Source: an uncultured Pelagibacteraceae bacterium (GTDB lineage: Bacteria > Pseudomonadota > Alphaproteobacteria > Pelagibacterales > Pelagibacteraceae). Taken from it: a stretch of DNA of 64,000 nucleotides. The stretch lies in NCBI GenBank assembly GCA_902557215.1, contig CACDZM010000001.1, forward strand, positions 186,001-250,000, read 5' to 3'. Of the stretch, positions 1-8,349 are shown piece after piece. How positions within the stretch are numbered: the stretch's first letter is position 1; the number at the start of each line of letters is the position of its first letter. The position numbers and the translations under genes were made by a program. The notes beneath the pieces are model-generated. The model searched no databases and had not been told where the DNA came from. It saw only the letters and a program-made list of their open reading frames with translations.

Positions 1-118
1 AATTTTAATTGAAAAAGGTAAACCAGAAATTTTTATGAAGTCAGTTTTAAATAATGAGGAGGGCTTGTCAAAAATTTCTACGTGTAAAAAAATAGAAAAA
101 TTTGAAAAAGAAAGTTAA
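1..118 (+). CDS. C-terminal fragment of an unidentified protein
   Basis: An open frame runs from the window edge (first full codon at base 2) to a TAA at 116-118 and gives 38 residues, ending in a Lys/Glu-rich tail (KIEKFEKES). There is no in-frame stop before the edge, so the gene begins upstream. Its last four bases overlap the end of the convergent small gene at 115-240, which is normal for this compact genome. The fragment is too short and too charged to recognise a family, so no function is offered. Confidence 0.5.
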   Translation, partial: ILIEKGKPEIFMKSVLNNEEGLSKISTCKKIEKFEKES

Positions 119-240
119 TTTTTTTTTTTATTCTTATTAATGTTTCTTTTTCTTGAATTAAAATGATTATTTGTAATATTGCTTCTATGTTTAGCATAGG
201 CTTGCTTTTGGGCCTGTTTCTTTGCTCGTTTAGATGACAT
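115..240 (-). CDS. Small very basic protein, 41 aa
   Basis: A 41-codon frame begins with ATG at 240 and ends with TAA at 115-117. The product starts MSSKRAKKQAQKQAYAKHR and ends in a run of Lys and Asn; more than a third of its residues are Lys or Arg and none is acidic. It lies six bases downstream of the histidine phosphatase gene on the same strand and is probably co-transcribed. No clear Shine-Dalgarno is visible. The composition suggests nucleic-acid or ribosome association, but I recognise no family, and chance coding in A-rich DNA is not excluded. Confidence 0.5.
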   Translation of the reverse strand: MSSKRAKKQAQKQAYAKHRSNITNNHFNSRKRNINKNKKKN

Positions 241-246
241 AATATT

Positions 247-804
247 TTAATAATTTGTTTTTACAGTACCTATTATATTAAATTTTTTATCCGAAATAAC
301 AATTTCTCCAGATGATGGTGCATAATTCAAAGCCTCAGAAATTACAACATAATGAGTAACTAACACTAAATTTTTTTTGCTTTTAAAGTTTTTAATATAA
401 TTCCTCAAATCTAACATTTGGGATTTTTTGTTTTTAGCAAACTTTGAACTATAAAATGAATTCAAGAAATTTTTAGTCTCAAAACTTCCAAAAGCTAAGT
501 TAGAGGTATCTTTGCACCTACACCATTCACTTGAAATTACTTTATTTATTTTGATTTTATTCTTTTTAAAAAATTTCCCAATATTTTTAGCTTGAATTTT
601 ACCCTCACTACTTAAATTTCTTTGAGTTGAACAATCGTTTAAATTGAAATTATTTGGATCACCACCTCCAGGTGCATATGCGTGTCTTATAAATATTAAT
701 TTTCCGCCATCTTCAAGTTCACTAACTAAATTTTTATCTAAATCTGCTTTAACAGAATTAGTTAAGGATATAAATATAAATATAAAAATTTTTATAAATT
801 TCAT
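247..804 (-). CDS. Secreted histidine phosphatase superfamily protein
   Basis: A 185-aa product with a signal peptide (hydrophobic residues 5-17, likely cleavage after A20). It then carries the phosphohistidine motif RHAYAPGGGDP at residues 40-50, with H41 as the expected nucleophile. A second catalytic His is seen at H151 (LVTHYVV) and a supporting Arg at R96 in SSEWCRC. This fits the branch-1 histidine phosphatase fold, which removes phosphate from small molecules or proteins. The signal peptide puts it in the periplasm; the substrate is unknown. Its ATG lies only three bases from the divergent glycosylase ATG, so the two promoters must lie within each other's coding sequence. Confidence 0.85.
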   Translation of the reverse strand: MKFIKIFIFIFISLTNSVKADLDKNLVSELEDGGKLIFIRHAYAPGGGDPNNFNLNDCSTQRNLSSEGKIQAKNIGKFFKKNKIKINKVISSEWCRCKDTSNLAFGSFETKNFLNSFYSSKFAKNKKSQMLDLRNYIKNFKSKKNLVLVTHYVVISEALNYAPSSGEIVISDKKFNIIGTVKTNY

Positions 805-807
805 TTT

Positions 808-1488
808 ATGGATATTAAATTAAGCAATTTAAATAAAACAATAATTAATTGTAAGAAATGTCCAAGATTAGTAAAATTTGTAAATAAAGTAAGTAATGAT
901 AAAAGAAAACAAAATAGAGATGAAATTTATTGGGGAAAACCTGTGCCAGGTTTTGGAAATATAAATTCAAAATTAGCAATCATAGGTTTAGCACCAGCAG
1001 CTCATGGCGGTACAAGAACTGGTAGAGCTTTCACAGGGGATAAATCTGGTGATTTTTTATTTAAATGTTTATTTCAAGCAGGAATTTCTAATTTACCATT
1101 CTCAAAACATTTAAATGATAACTTAAATTTAAAATCTACCTATATTACCAATATTCTTAAATGTGTTCCACCTCAAGATAAACCATTGAGCAAAGAGATA
1201 ACAAACTGTTCTAATTTCTTTGATCAAGAAATTTTATCCTTAAAAAAACTTAAAGTGATAGTCACCTTAGGTAAAGTAGCTTTTGACAATTGTACAAAAT
1301 TATATAAACAAAAATTTAACATTAAAGAAAAATTCATTTTTAAACACGGCAAAAAACAACTTTTACCAAATGGATTAATAATATTATCGAGTTACCATCC
1401 AAGCCCAAGAAATGTTAACACAAAATTAATTTCAACCACAATGATGGTAAATTTATTCGTAAAGGCAAAAAAACTTGCTAACTTTTAA
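808..1488 (+). CDS. Family 5 (UDGb-type) uracil-DNA glycosylase
   Basis: A 226-aa protein that removes uracil and other deaminated bases from DNA. Motif A reads GLAPAAHGG (residues 60-68); it lacks the polar residue of other uracil-DNA glycosylases, which is a hallmark of family 5. Motif B is HPSPRN (H197). C15, C18, C119 and C134 are placed as iron-sulfur ligands, as in families 4 and 5. Length matches the family. It is translated divergently from the histidine phosphatase, with three bases between the two ATGs, and its last 11 bases overlap the convergent thioesterase gene. Confidence 0.88.
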   Translation: MDIKLSNLNKTIINCKKCPRLVKFVNKVSNDKRKQNRDEIYWGKPVPGFGNINSKLAIIGLAPAAHGGTRTGRAFTGDKSGDFLFKCLFQAGISNLPFSKHLNDNLNLKSTYITNILKCVPPQDKPLSKEITNCSNFFDQEILSLKKLKVIVTLGKVAFDNCTKLYKQKFNIKEKFIFKHGKKQLLPNGLIILSSYHPSPRNVNTKLISTTMMVNLFVKAKKLANF

Positions 1489-1900
1489 TTGTATCACAAA
1501 AATATGGTTTAAATTTTGAATAGATTTCCTCTGGTATTTTTTTTGGTTTGCCTTTTGTATCTACAAATACCAGTTGAATATGCGCATCTACAATTTTATC
1601 ATCACCTCTTGTAATAATTTGATTCATTGAAAAAGATGTTTTGCTAATAGATTTTACAAAAGATCTAATTGTTAACTCATCTTCCAGATAAGCAGACTTT
1701 TTGTATTCTATGTTACAAGATTTAACAATAATTAATGACTCAAAATCCCCTTTTACTTTTTTATTACTATAACCAATTGAATACAAAGCCTCTGTCCTTG
1801 CTCGCTCTAGAAACTTTAAATAATTTGCGTAATAAACTACTCCTCCTGAATCTGTATCTTCATAGTATACTTTTAATTTGTGAAAGAAATTGTCGTGCAT
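1478..1900 (-). CDS. ybgC: YbgC-family acyl-CoA thioesterase
   Basis: A 140-aa single hot-dog domain, the usual length for YbgC/4-hydroxybenzoyl-CoA thioesterase proteins. The signature near the N-terminus, YYEDTDSGGVVYYANY (residues 12-27), contains the catalytic Asp (D17, equivalent to Asp18 of E. coli YbgC), and the LERARTEAL helix follows. The family hydrolyses acyl-CoA in the cytoplasm and is often linked to the Tol-Pal envelope system. No tol genes are near here, so the physiological link is unproven. The 3' end overlaps the glycosylase gene by 11 bases. Confidence 0.88.
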   Translation of the reverse strand: MHDNFFHKLKVYYEDTDSGGVVYYANYLKFLERARTEALYSIGYSNKKVKGDFESLIIVKSCNIEYKKSAYLEDELTIRSFVKSISKTSFSMNQIITRGDDKIVDAHIQLVFVDTKGKPKKIPEEIYSKFKPYFCDTIKS

Positions 1901-1957
1901 TATTGGATTATATCAAAAAATTTTATATTTCATACAATCTAAGGTATAAAATTTAAC

Positions 1958-2098
1958 ATGAATATTTTTGTGATTTGGTTAGTAATGATAGTAGCGTGGA
2001 ATTTTGGCTACCCACAAGCAAGTCCTTTAGAAGATGTTATCGTTGCAGTTATTCTATCTTTATTTAATTTTTGGTTAAAAAAGTACCTAAAATTTTAA
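1958..2098 (+). CDS. Small two-helix membrane protein, 46 aa
   Basis: ATG at 1958 and TAA at 2096-2098 give 46 residues starting MNIFVIWLVMIVAWNFG. Two hydrophobic segments (about 2-16 and 27-40) are separated by a short loop with PQASPLED, and the end is basic (KKYLKF). It fills the space between the thioesterase and the DUF3047 gene exactly: the stop ends one base before the next gene's stop codon. The clean fit and the membrane-type composition favour a real gene. Function is unknown. Confidence 0.55.
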   Translation: MNIFVIWLVMIVAWNFGYPQASPLEDVIVAVILSLFNFWLKKYLKF

Positions 2099-2749
2099 TT
2101 ATTTTTCAGAAAAATAAATATTTTGGAAGTATGCAATTGATTTCATTTTTGAGTTATCAGTATCAGACATAATAGCAACTCCGTTCAATTCTTTTACATC
2201 TAAGTTATGATATCTTTTAAAATCCTCTTTAACGTTAGCCTTAACAGTTACCCATTCATTCATATTTTTTTTTGTACTAGCCAACACTTTATCTATTGAT
2301 TTTTTTGTATAGGGACTTGGCCAATTTAACCCGACATCATTATTACTAGAAAAAACGTAATTTATAGCTCTATTAGAAAGAGGTGTAGCGCCTGTTTTCT
2401 TAATAACAAAAACTCTAGCTGCAAAATCGTGTCCTTTTTTTGAATTTTCTTTAATTCCATTTAAATCCTGTTCAATTTTCCAAGTAATGTTAATAAAGGG
2501 AGTTTTATTAAGGTCAATGATTATCTCTTTACCAAGACCAGAAGCAGCGTTATTAGCCTCTGATTTCAAAAAGTTTCCATTTTCGTTTTTTCCAACAGAA
2601 TAAATTGTTTTATTATCAGCACCTCTTACTTTTCTAACTTGTAATTCTGAGAGTTCAGTTTCTGTAAAATCAAAGACCTTTATTTCGGATGCAAAAGAGA
2701 AATTAATTGCAAGAATTGAAATGACAAAAGTTTGTTTTAAAAATTTCAT
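2099..2749 (-). CDS. Secreted DUF3047 family protein
   Basis: 216 residues with a signal peptide (hydrophobic 6-18, cleavage near SFA-S). The rest resembles DUF3047. Landmarks are a central ITWKIEQDL segment followed by RVFVIKKTG, a NYVFSS segment, and a C-terminal GVAIMSDTDNS motif followed by an aromatic strand (AYFQNIYF). The pattern suggests a beta-sandwich domain in the periplasm, as in carbohydrate-binding folds, but the family has no defined activity. It appears to be a single gene, with no close same-strand partner upstream. Confidence 0.75.
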   Translation of the reverse strand: MKFLKQTFVISILAINFSFASEIKVFDFTETELSELQVRKVRGADNKTIYSVGKNENGNFLKSEANNAASGLGKEIIIDLNKTPFINITWKIEQDLNGIKENSKKGHDFAARVFVIKKTGATPLSNRAINYVFSSNNDVGLNWPSPYTKKSIDKVLASTKKNMNEWVTVKANVKEDFKRYHNLDVKELNGVAIMSDTDNSKMKSIAYFQNIYFSEK

Positions 2750-2823
2750 AAAAAAATTGTTAATACATTATTTTGACAAAATTTAAACATTCAAAATTCA
2801 ACATTTAGTTCTAAGTCTAAAAT

Positions 2824-2961
2824 ATGAAGACAATCTCGATATTTTTATTACTTATTTACTGGTCAATAATGATTTTTGCGCCAGTTATGTCAAAAGATCT
2901 CAAATTTAGTAGAGCAAAGTTAAATAATGTAAAGGTAGTTGAGCTGAAATACCAACGTTAA
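2824..2961 (+). CDS. Small secreted or membrane protein, 45 aa
   Basis: ATG at 2824 and TAA at 2959-2961 give 45 residues. The N-terminus (MKTISIFLLLIYWSIMIF) is a good signal peptide or membrane anchor, followed by a short charged part rich in Lys and Val. The stop overlaps the end of the convergent SDR gene by four bases. The hydrophobic start followed by a soluble basic segment is unlike random translation, so I think it is real, but there is no family to name. Confidence 0.5.
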   Translation: MKTISIFLLLIYWSIMIFAPVMSKDLKFSRAKLNNVKVVELKYQR

Positions 2962-3710
2962 TACGTTGAACGGCCGCCACTGATATCAAACACTGCAGCA
3001 GTTGAAAAGGTATTTTCCTCTGATGACAGCCAACAAATTAACGATGTAAATTCTTCAACTTCTAAAAATCTTCCTCTTGGAACCTTAGAAAGCATCTTCT
3101 GCACATGCTCTTTACTCATTTGATTCAAAATTCGAGTTTTTGCTCCAGCTGGCGTTACAGCATTTACTGCAATATTTTTATCAGCAAGTTCCTTTCCTAA
3201 TGATTTTGTAAGTCCAATAGCACCAGCTTTTCCAGCGCTATATGCGCTCGCATTAGCATTTCCATCTTTTCCAGCAACAGATGCTACATTGACAATTCTT
3301 CCATAATTGTTTTCAATCATATTAGGCACTACCGCTCTGCAACAATTAAAGGTCCCAAATAAATTAATTTCTATGATCTTATTCCACGTTTCTACGTCAT
3401 ATTTCCACAATGGAGCAGTTGGTCCAGTGATACCAGCGTTATTGATTAGTATATCAATTTTTGTGTTACTTAGAATTTTTACAGCTGCCTTTTCTACATC
3501 TTTATAAATTGAAACATCAACAACATCTGAAATCAAATTTACATTATTAATATCTTTTTTTGTTTTATCTAATACTTCATCATCAATATCCCATATAAAT
3601 ACTTTAGCACCAGAGTCTAAAAATCTTTTGGCGATATCAAGACCAAAACCTTGTGCACCTCCAGTAATAAGAGCAGTTCTGTTTTCAAAATTATATTGAT
3701 TTTTTTTCAT
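2958..3710 (-). CDS. SDR family NAD(P)-dependent oxidoreductase (FabG-like)
   Basis: A 250-aa classical short-chain dehydrogenase. Visible landmarks are the cofactor glycine motif TGGAQGFG near residues 16-23, D residues after strands 2 and 3, NNAG near residue 90, and a catalytic set made of the Ser in VNVASVAG and a YSAGK Tyr-Lys pair. It oxidises or reduces a hydroxyl/carbonyl substrate that the sequence does not reveal. It is the last gene of a minus-strand run dctP-dctQ-dctM-NCS1-SDR and starts 9 bases after the NCS1 stop, so the substrate may come from one of those transporters. Confidence 0.85.
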   Translation of the reverse strand: MKKNQYNFENRTALITGGAQGFGLDIAKRFLDSGAKVFIWDIDDEVLDKTKKDINNVNLISDVVDVSIYKDVEKAAVKILSNTKIDILINNAGITGPTAPLWKYDVETWNKIIEINLFGTFNCCRAVVPNMIENNYGRIVNVASVAGKDGNANASAYSAGKAGAIGLTKSLGKELADKNIAVNAVTPAGAKTRILNQMSKEHVQKMLSKVPRGRFLEVEEFTSLICWLSSEENTFSTAAVFDISGGRSTY

Positions 3711-3719
3711 TGAGTTAAT

Positions 3720-5180
3720 TTAATCTTTTGCGAGCAAATAATAAACAAATGCTGTGATAAATGCACCCATAATCCATGAATATGATTGTAAAAACAATAA
3801 ATTAGAATTCCAAATAGTTGATGCTGCAAAAATAAAACCTAAAATTAAAGAATAGACTGCTTTTATATGCCATCCGCCTGAATAGTAATAAATCCCATTT
3901 TTATCTAATGAATAAATATCTTTATTATTAAGTTTATTTTTTTTGATAAAATAATAATCACAAATCATCAATCCAAATAATGGACCAAAAAAAGCTCCTA
4001 AAGTATCTATTATTGATAAAATTCCAATTTGACTTAAAAAAGTTAACCAGAAAACTCCAAGTAAAAATCCAAAAAATCCGATTGTATAGCTTGCACCTTT
4101 TAAAGATATTGATGAAGGAATAAAATTTATTAATGTATATTGCGATGGTATAAAATTTGCGATCAAATTAGTCGATGCAGATGCAATAATAATAAAGATC
4201 AGCACTAAAATTGTAATTAAAAAATTATTCATTTTACCTATTATGTCAGTTGGATTCGTGAGAATCCTTGATAAGTTTTGTGTATCTTGTTTTATTAAAG
4301 CATCAGCACCACTAACAATAAATAAAGCCATAAAAGAAAAAACAACCAAATTAAGTATCAAGCTTAGATTTCCCTTTTTTAGCTCACTCTTATTTTTTAC
4401 ATGGCGGGAAAAATCTCCATAACTCAAAATAATTATTGAAAAATAAGCAAAAACAGTACCTGCAACAGTTATTAGGGGTATAAAGTTTTTTTGATCAAAA
4501 AAATTATAATAATTTACTGACTGTAAAAAAGCTTGAGAAGAAATTTTTACATCATTTAATAAAATAATTAAAAAAAACATAAAAATTCCTATATAAACAG
4601 CTATTGCTGAAAATTTCATGATTTTTCTATTAAACACCATTCCAACACTAAACAAAGATACTTGTATAAGAATTGATAGTGTAATTGAAATCCAATCAAT
4701 TATATTTAGGCCTAAAAAAAATAATAAAAAGATGTCTTGATCAAGCATCGATGAATCAATTGAAAAAATTAATATTCGTACCAAATAAACAAATGCTTTT
4801 GACAAAAAGTATGTTTGTATTCCAAACATAAAAACGCCAACTAAAGTTCTTATCAAACCAAAATATTTTGCACCTTTTACACCTAAAGAAGATCTCAATA
4901 AAACTACAAAAGGTAATCCAAATTTTTGTGAGGGCTCCCCAATTAAGTTTGAAAAAAAATAAACTAACAGTGAACCTATTAATGTACCAAAAAAAACAAT
5001 AAAAGTGTTTAAATCATAGACAACATATAAAGAGGCAATTAAGGAAAAACCAATCACACTTTGTATATTGACACCCCAAAAATAAAATAAGTCTTTCCAG
5101 TCCCAGTTTTTATTATTTGGATTGACAGTGACTAAATCCCAATTGATGAGTGATTTATTTGAATTTTTAAGTTGACTCAC
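3720..5180 (-). CDS. NCS1 family nucleobase/related cation symporter
   Basis: 486 residues with about 12 transmembrane helices. The N-terminal part has the NCS1 pattern NWDWKDLFYFWG, then IGEPSQKFGLPFVVLLRSSLG, which matches helix-3 features of the cytosine/purine/allantoin/hydantoin symporters (CodB, Mhp1). It should import a nucleobase, hydantoin, allantoin or thiamine-like compound with Na+ or H+. It starts 25 bases after dctM and ends 9 bases before the SDR. Finding a second carrier type inside a TRAP operon is unusual. Specificity cannot be read from the sequence. Confidence 0.85.
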   Translation of the reverse strand: MSQLKNSNKSLINWDLVTVNPNNKNWDWKDLFYFWGVNIQSVIGFSLIASLYVVYDLNTFIVFFGTLIGSLLVYFFSNLIGEPSQKFGLPFVVLLRSSLGVKGAKYFGLIRTLVGVFMFGIQTYFLSKAFVYLVRILIFSIDSSMLDQDIFLLFFLGLNIIDWISITLSILIQVSLFSVGMVFNRKIMKFSAIAVYIGIFMFFLIILLNDVKISSQAFLQSVNYYNFFDQKNFIPLITVAGTVFAYFSIIILSYGDFSRHVKNKSELKKGNLSLILNLVVFSFMALFIVSGADALIKQDTQNLSRILTNPTDIIGKMNNFLITILVLIFIIIASASTNLIANFIPSQYTLINFIPSSISLKGASYTIGFFGFLLGVFWLTFLSQIGILSIIDTLGAFFGPLFGLMICDYYFIKKNKLNNKDIYSLDKNGIYYYSGGWHIKAVYSLILGFIFAASTIWNSNLLFLQSYSWIMGAFITAFVYYLLAKD

Positions 5181-5205
5181 TTAAACAATATAAAACTTTA
5201 TTATT

Positions 5206-6540
5206 CTACTGTCCATATAGGAGAGTTGGCAACCAAAGTGCAATTTTTGGAAAAATGATAATTAATATTAAACCAAATACTTGAAGAACCATAAATTGCA
5301 TCATTCCATAATAAATATCTTTAAGATCCCATTCAGGCACAACCCCCTTTAAAAAATAAGCTGAAAGAGCAACTGGAGGAGATAGCCAGGCGGTTTGTAA
5401 GTTGACAGCCACTAATATTGCAAACCAAGTTAAATTAAAACCTAATGCCTCAATCAATGGTAATATTATTGGCACGATAATCATTACTATAGGCACCCAT
5501 TCTAAAGGCCATCCTAATAAAAATATCATTACCATAACCATCGCTAAAATTAGATACTTATTCATTTCAAGACCTAACAAAAATTCAGTTAATAAGGTTG
5601 GTGTTCCAAGTCTTGCAAAAACAGCACCAAAAAAATTTGAAGCTGCAACCAAAACCATTATCAATGCAGTTATCTCAAGCGTTTTGACTAATGCTTCCTG
5701 TAACTTTGGAAAAGTCAACTTTTTATAGGCTAGTGAAAGAAGTAATGCACCCATAGCCCCACATCCTGCAGCTTCAGTTGGAGTAGCAAAACCAAATAGA
5801 ATGCTTCCTAATGCTGCAAATACTAAAGCCGCGGGTGGAACTAAACCTAAAAAAAATTCAATCCACACATCTTTCATGCTCGCAGCTCTCATGTCCTCAG
5901 GTATAATTGGTCCCAATTTAGGATTAATCATGCATCTAATTGTTGTGTAACCTGCGTATAAACTTGCGAGAAGAATTCCTGGTAGAATTGCAGCAGCGAA
6001 TAAATCAATTACTGGAATTTCCATTATAGGCCCCATAACAACTAACATAATGCTTGGTGGAATTAATATTCCTAAAGTCCCTCCAGCTGTAATTGTACCA
6101 GCTGCAAGTCTCACATCATAACCAGATCTATTCATAGATTTTGCCGCCATGATTCCAAGAATTGTTACAGAGGCACCAACAATTCCTGTTGCTGCAGCAA
6201 ATATTACAGAAACAAACAAAACCGCATAATACAAAGAGCCCTTGACTTTTGCTAACATCATTTGAAATGCTGAAAACAATCTTTCCATCAATCCAGCTTG
6301 TTCCATCATAATACCCATAAAAACAAAGAGTGGGACGGCGGCGAGAGTTTGTTCCGTCATGACCATTGAAAATTGAAGGGTCATTAAATAAAAAACTAAT
6401 TTTCCGAAACCAAGATAACCAAATACAAAACCTAGAAATATTAAAGTGAATGAAATAGGAAAACCTATAAATATAGCAAATAACATTACGCCAACTAAAA
6501 TGAAACCTAAAATAGCTGGATCAATTAATTCTGCTATCAT
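5206..6540 (-). CDS. dctM: TRAP transporter large permease (DctM)
   Basis: 444 residues of almost continuous membrane helices, as in DctM proteins (about 430 aa), including GGTLGILIPPS and the glycine/alanine-rich AAATGIVGASV helix. It is the Na+-driven permease subunit and works with DctQ and the periplasmic DctP. I start it at the ATG at 6540, although an in-frame GTG at 6558 lies upstream. AGGAGA sits seven bases ahead of the ATG, and this start overlaps the dctQ stop as ATGA, the usual translational coupling. The C-terminal NCS1 and SDR genes follow in the same operon. Confidence 0.92.
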   Translation of the reverse strand: MIAELIDPAILGFILVGVMLFAIFIGFPISFTLIFLGFVFGYLGFGKLVFYLMTLQFSMVMTEQTLAAVPLFVFMGIMMEQAGLMERLFSAFQMMLAKVKGSLYYAVLFVSVIFAAATGIVGASVTILGIMAAKSMNRSGYDVRLAAGTITAGGTLGILIPPSIMLVVMGPIMEIPVIDLFAAAILPGILLASLYAGYTTIRCMINPKLGPIIPEDMRAASMKDVWIEFFLGLVPPAALVFAALGSILFGFATPTEAAGCGAMGALLLSLAYKKLTFPKLQEALVKTLEITALIMVLVAASNFFGAVFARLGTPTLLTEFLLGLEMNKYLILAMVMVMIFLLGWPLEWVPIVMIIVPIILPLIEALGFNLTWFAILVAVNLQTAWLSPPVALSAYFLKGVVPEWDLKDIYYGMMQFMVLQVFGLILIIIFPKIALWLPTLLYGQ

Positions 6541-7151
6541 TTTTTCTCTCCTGGCCACTCGCCTTTTTTAGCTGCCCAATAACTTTTTAGTAATTCTGAA
6601 AAACCTTGAATTAATAAAAAAATAATTCCAATTAATAAACATGTTTTGATGGGCCACATATAAGGCATCCAAGTAGTGTCCATCCCTCGTTCGCCTCTTC
6701 TAATTGACTCTTCAACAAAACCTACAGTCATATAAAGAAAAACAATTAGTCCTGGAAAATAAAATAAAAGATATAACCAGAAATCGATAAGACCTTGTGT
6801 TTTAGTTTTAAAGTTTCTGTATAAAAAATCTGCTCTTATATGAACTCCTCTAGAAAGAGCATATCCTGCACCAAGCATAAATAATGCACCATAAAGAAAA
6901 CGGCTTATGTCATAAGCCCAGATTGTTGGTGCTAAAAATAATTTTCTTGCAAGAACTTCATAAGTCATTGCAAAAATTAGTGGCATCAATATCCAACAAA
7001 CAATACTACCGATCCACTTACTGAATTTATCAATATTAACGATAGATTTAGCCATCCATGATGGCATATCAGCTGGCATTTTACCTGATCCACCTCGCCT
7101 TTCGGCAATCATTTCATCAGAGATATCTAGTTTACCAGGTTCGTCCACCAT
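6537..7151 (-). CDS. dctQ: TRAP transporter small permease (DctQ)
   Basis: 204 residues with four predicted membrane helices, from about residue 45 onward. A hydrophilic N-terminal extension of about 35 residues (DISDEMIAERRGG) is longer than in typical DctQ proteins. It pairs with DctM. Features of the family are RKLF before helix 2 and the ALSRGVHIRADFLYR region. It is separated from dctP by 69 bases that hold a terminator-like hairpin, and it has no good Shine-Dalgarno directly before its ATG. Confidence 0.88.
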   Translation of the reverse strand: MVDEPGKLDISDEMIAERRGGSGKMPADMPSWMAKSIVNIDKFSKWIGSIVCWILMPLIFAMTYEVLARKLFLAPTIWAYDISRFLYGALFMLGAGYALSRGVHIRADFLYRNFKTKTQGLIDFWLYLLFYFPGLIVFLYMTVGFVEESIRRGERGMDTTWMPYMWPIKTCLLIGIIFLLIQGFSELLKSYWAAKKGEWPGEKK

Positions 7152-7170
7152 AAAATTTTAGTTAAAAAAA

Positions 7171-7199
7171 TTAGAGCGGACTTTAAAAGTCCGCTCTAA
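7171..7199 (-). terminator. Hairpin with T-run between dctP and dctQ
   Basis: A perfect 12-bp stem (7171-7182 with 7188-7199, GC-containing core GAGCGGACT) with a five-base loop. Read on the minus strand it is followed by seven T residues. It lies between dctP and dctQM. The expected effect is partial termination or 3' end protection, so that the binding protein is made in excess over the permease; that effect is inferred. Confidence 0.75.
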
Positions 7200-7220
7200 A
7201 AAATCAAGATTAATTACTGA

Positions 7221-8315
7221 TTACTTTAATGTCGCCGCGTGAGCCATTCCTAGCTTCGCATTAGACATTTGAGCACCACTCCAAAAAGGAACAGCAACAT
7301 CAGCAAAATTTTTCATTGAAGTGTAAACTTCGTTAAAAAATTTATTATCTTTAGCATTCTTATTTAAAGATGCTTTTGCTGCAGCCATATATTCTGTGAA
7401 ATAATCTGAAGGTGTATCTTCTAGAATTACTCCATGTTTAGTAGTTAGCTCTCTTAAAGCTTTACCATTCTCATAGATTCTGTAACTTAAAGATTTTGCT
7501 AATGAAGCATTAGCAGCTACCTCAAGTGACTTTTTCTCATGAGCGCTCATAGCATTGTATGTTTTTCCAGTAATATAAAAGTCAGCATTTACGACTACTT
7601 GGTGTAAACCTTGTAAGTAATAATGCTTTAATACTTTTTGAAAACCAAATGTTAAGTCTGGTTTTGGACAACACCACTCAGCAGCGTCAATAGTTCCTGC
7701 CTCAAGAGCTGGAAGAATATCTCCACCACCCATTGCAACAGATGCTATACCAATATCTTTATAAGTTTGTCCTGGAATTCCTGGAGGAGTTCTGAATTTA
7801 TACTTTCTAAAGTCAGCCATATCTTTAATTGGTTTTGGAAACCAACCTAAAGCTTCTGGGCCAACTGGTTGAATCATAAATCCTTTAATATCTCTTCCCA
7901 TTTCTTTCCAAAGTTGATCATATAACTCTTTACCACCACCATATTGGAACCATGATAAGAAAGCGATATTATCAATACCTACTCCACCACCAGCTACTGG
8001 CGAACCAAATAACATAGCAGCAGGATGGTCACCTGACCAATAGTGAGTCCAAGCGAAACCACAGTCTATTAATCCTTTATCCACAGCATCTAGAGTTTCT
8101 TTAACTCCAACAACTGCACCTGCAGGCAAAATTTCAAATTTTAATGATCCGCTAGTTAATTCAGTTACAGTATCAGTAAAGTCCTTTAACATTTTAACCT
8201 CGTCGGCCTTAGTGTTAAGAACAGTTTGACACTTTAATGTTTTTGCAGCATTAGCGCTTGATGTAAATCCAAGAACTAAAATTGTTGCAAATAACATTGA
8301 AATGATTTTTTTCAT
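7221..8315 (-). CDS. dctP: TRAP transporter substrate-binding protein (DctP/TakP-like)
   Basis: 364 residues with a signal peptide (cleavage near SSANA-A). The sequence has the TakP/FcbT1-type pattern: GAVVGVKETLDAVDKG, then the Arg in KFRTPPG used to hold a carboxylate, then GGGDILPALEAGTIDAAEW. Members of this subgroup bind 2-oxo acids, mannitol-type or aromatic acids in the periplasm. The exact ligand is not readable; an organic acid is most likely because of the conserved Arg. It leads the operon dctPQM-NCS1-SDR and is divergent from the GMC oxidoreductase. Confidence 0.9.
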   Translation of the reverse strand: MKKIISMLFATILVLGFTSSANAAKTLKCQTVLNTKADEVKMLKDFTDTVTELTSGSLKFEILPAGAVVGVKETLDAVDKGLIDCGFAWTHYWSGDHPAAMLFGSPVAGGGVGIDNIAFLSWFQYGGGKELYDQLWKEMGRDIKGFMIQPVGPEALGWFPKPIKDMADFRKYKFRTPPGIPGQTYKDIGIASVAMGGGDILPALEAGTIDAAEWCCPKPDLTFGFQKVLKHYYLQGLHQVVVNADFYITGKTYNAMSAHEKKSLEVAANASLAKSLSYRIYENGKALRELTTKHGVILEDTPSDYFTEYMAAAKASLNKNAKDNKFFNEVYTSMKNFADVAVPFWSGAQMSNAKLGMAHAATLK

Positions 8316-8349
8316 TATTATTCCTCTTGTTAGTTAAATTTAACATGTT

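Noticed and set aside
1735-1956. 73-aa frame on the plus strand opposite ybgC
   Set aside because: It is fully antisense to a well-supported thioesterase gene and its composition has no family resemblance.
6541-6558. GTG start for the first dctM gene at 6558
   Set aside because: An ATG at 6540 follows AGGAGA with seven-base spacing and gives the usual ATGA overlap with dctQ.
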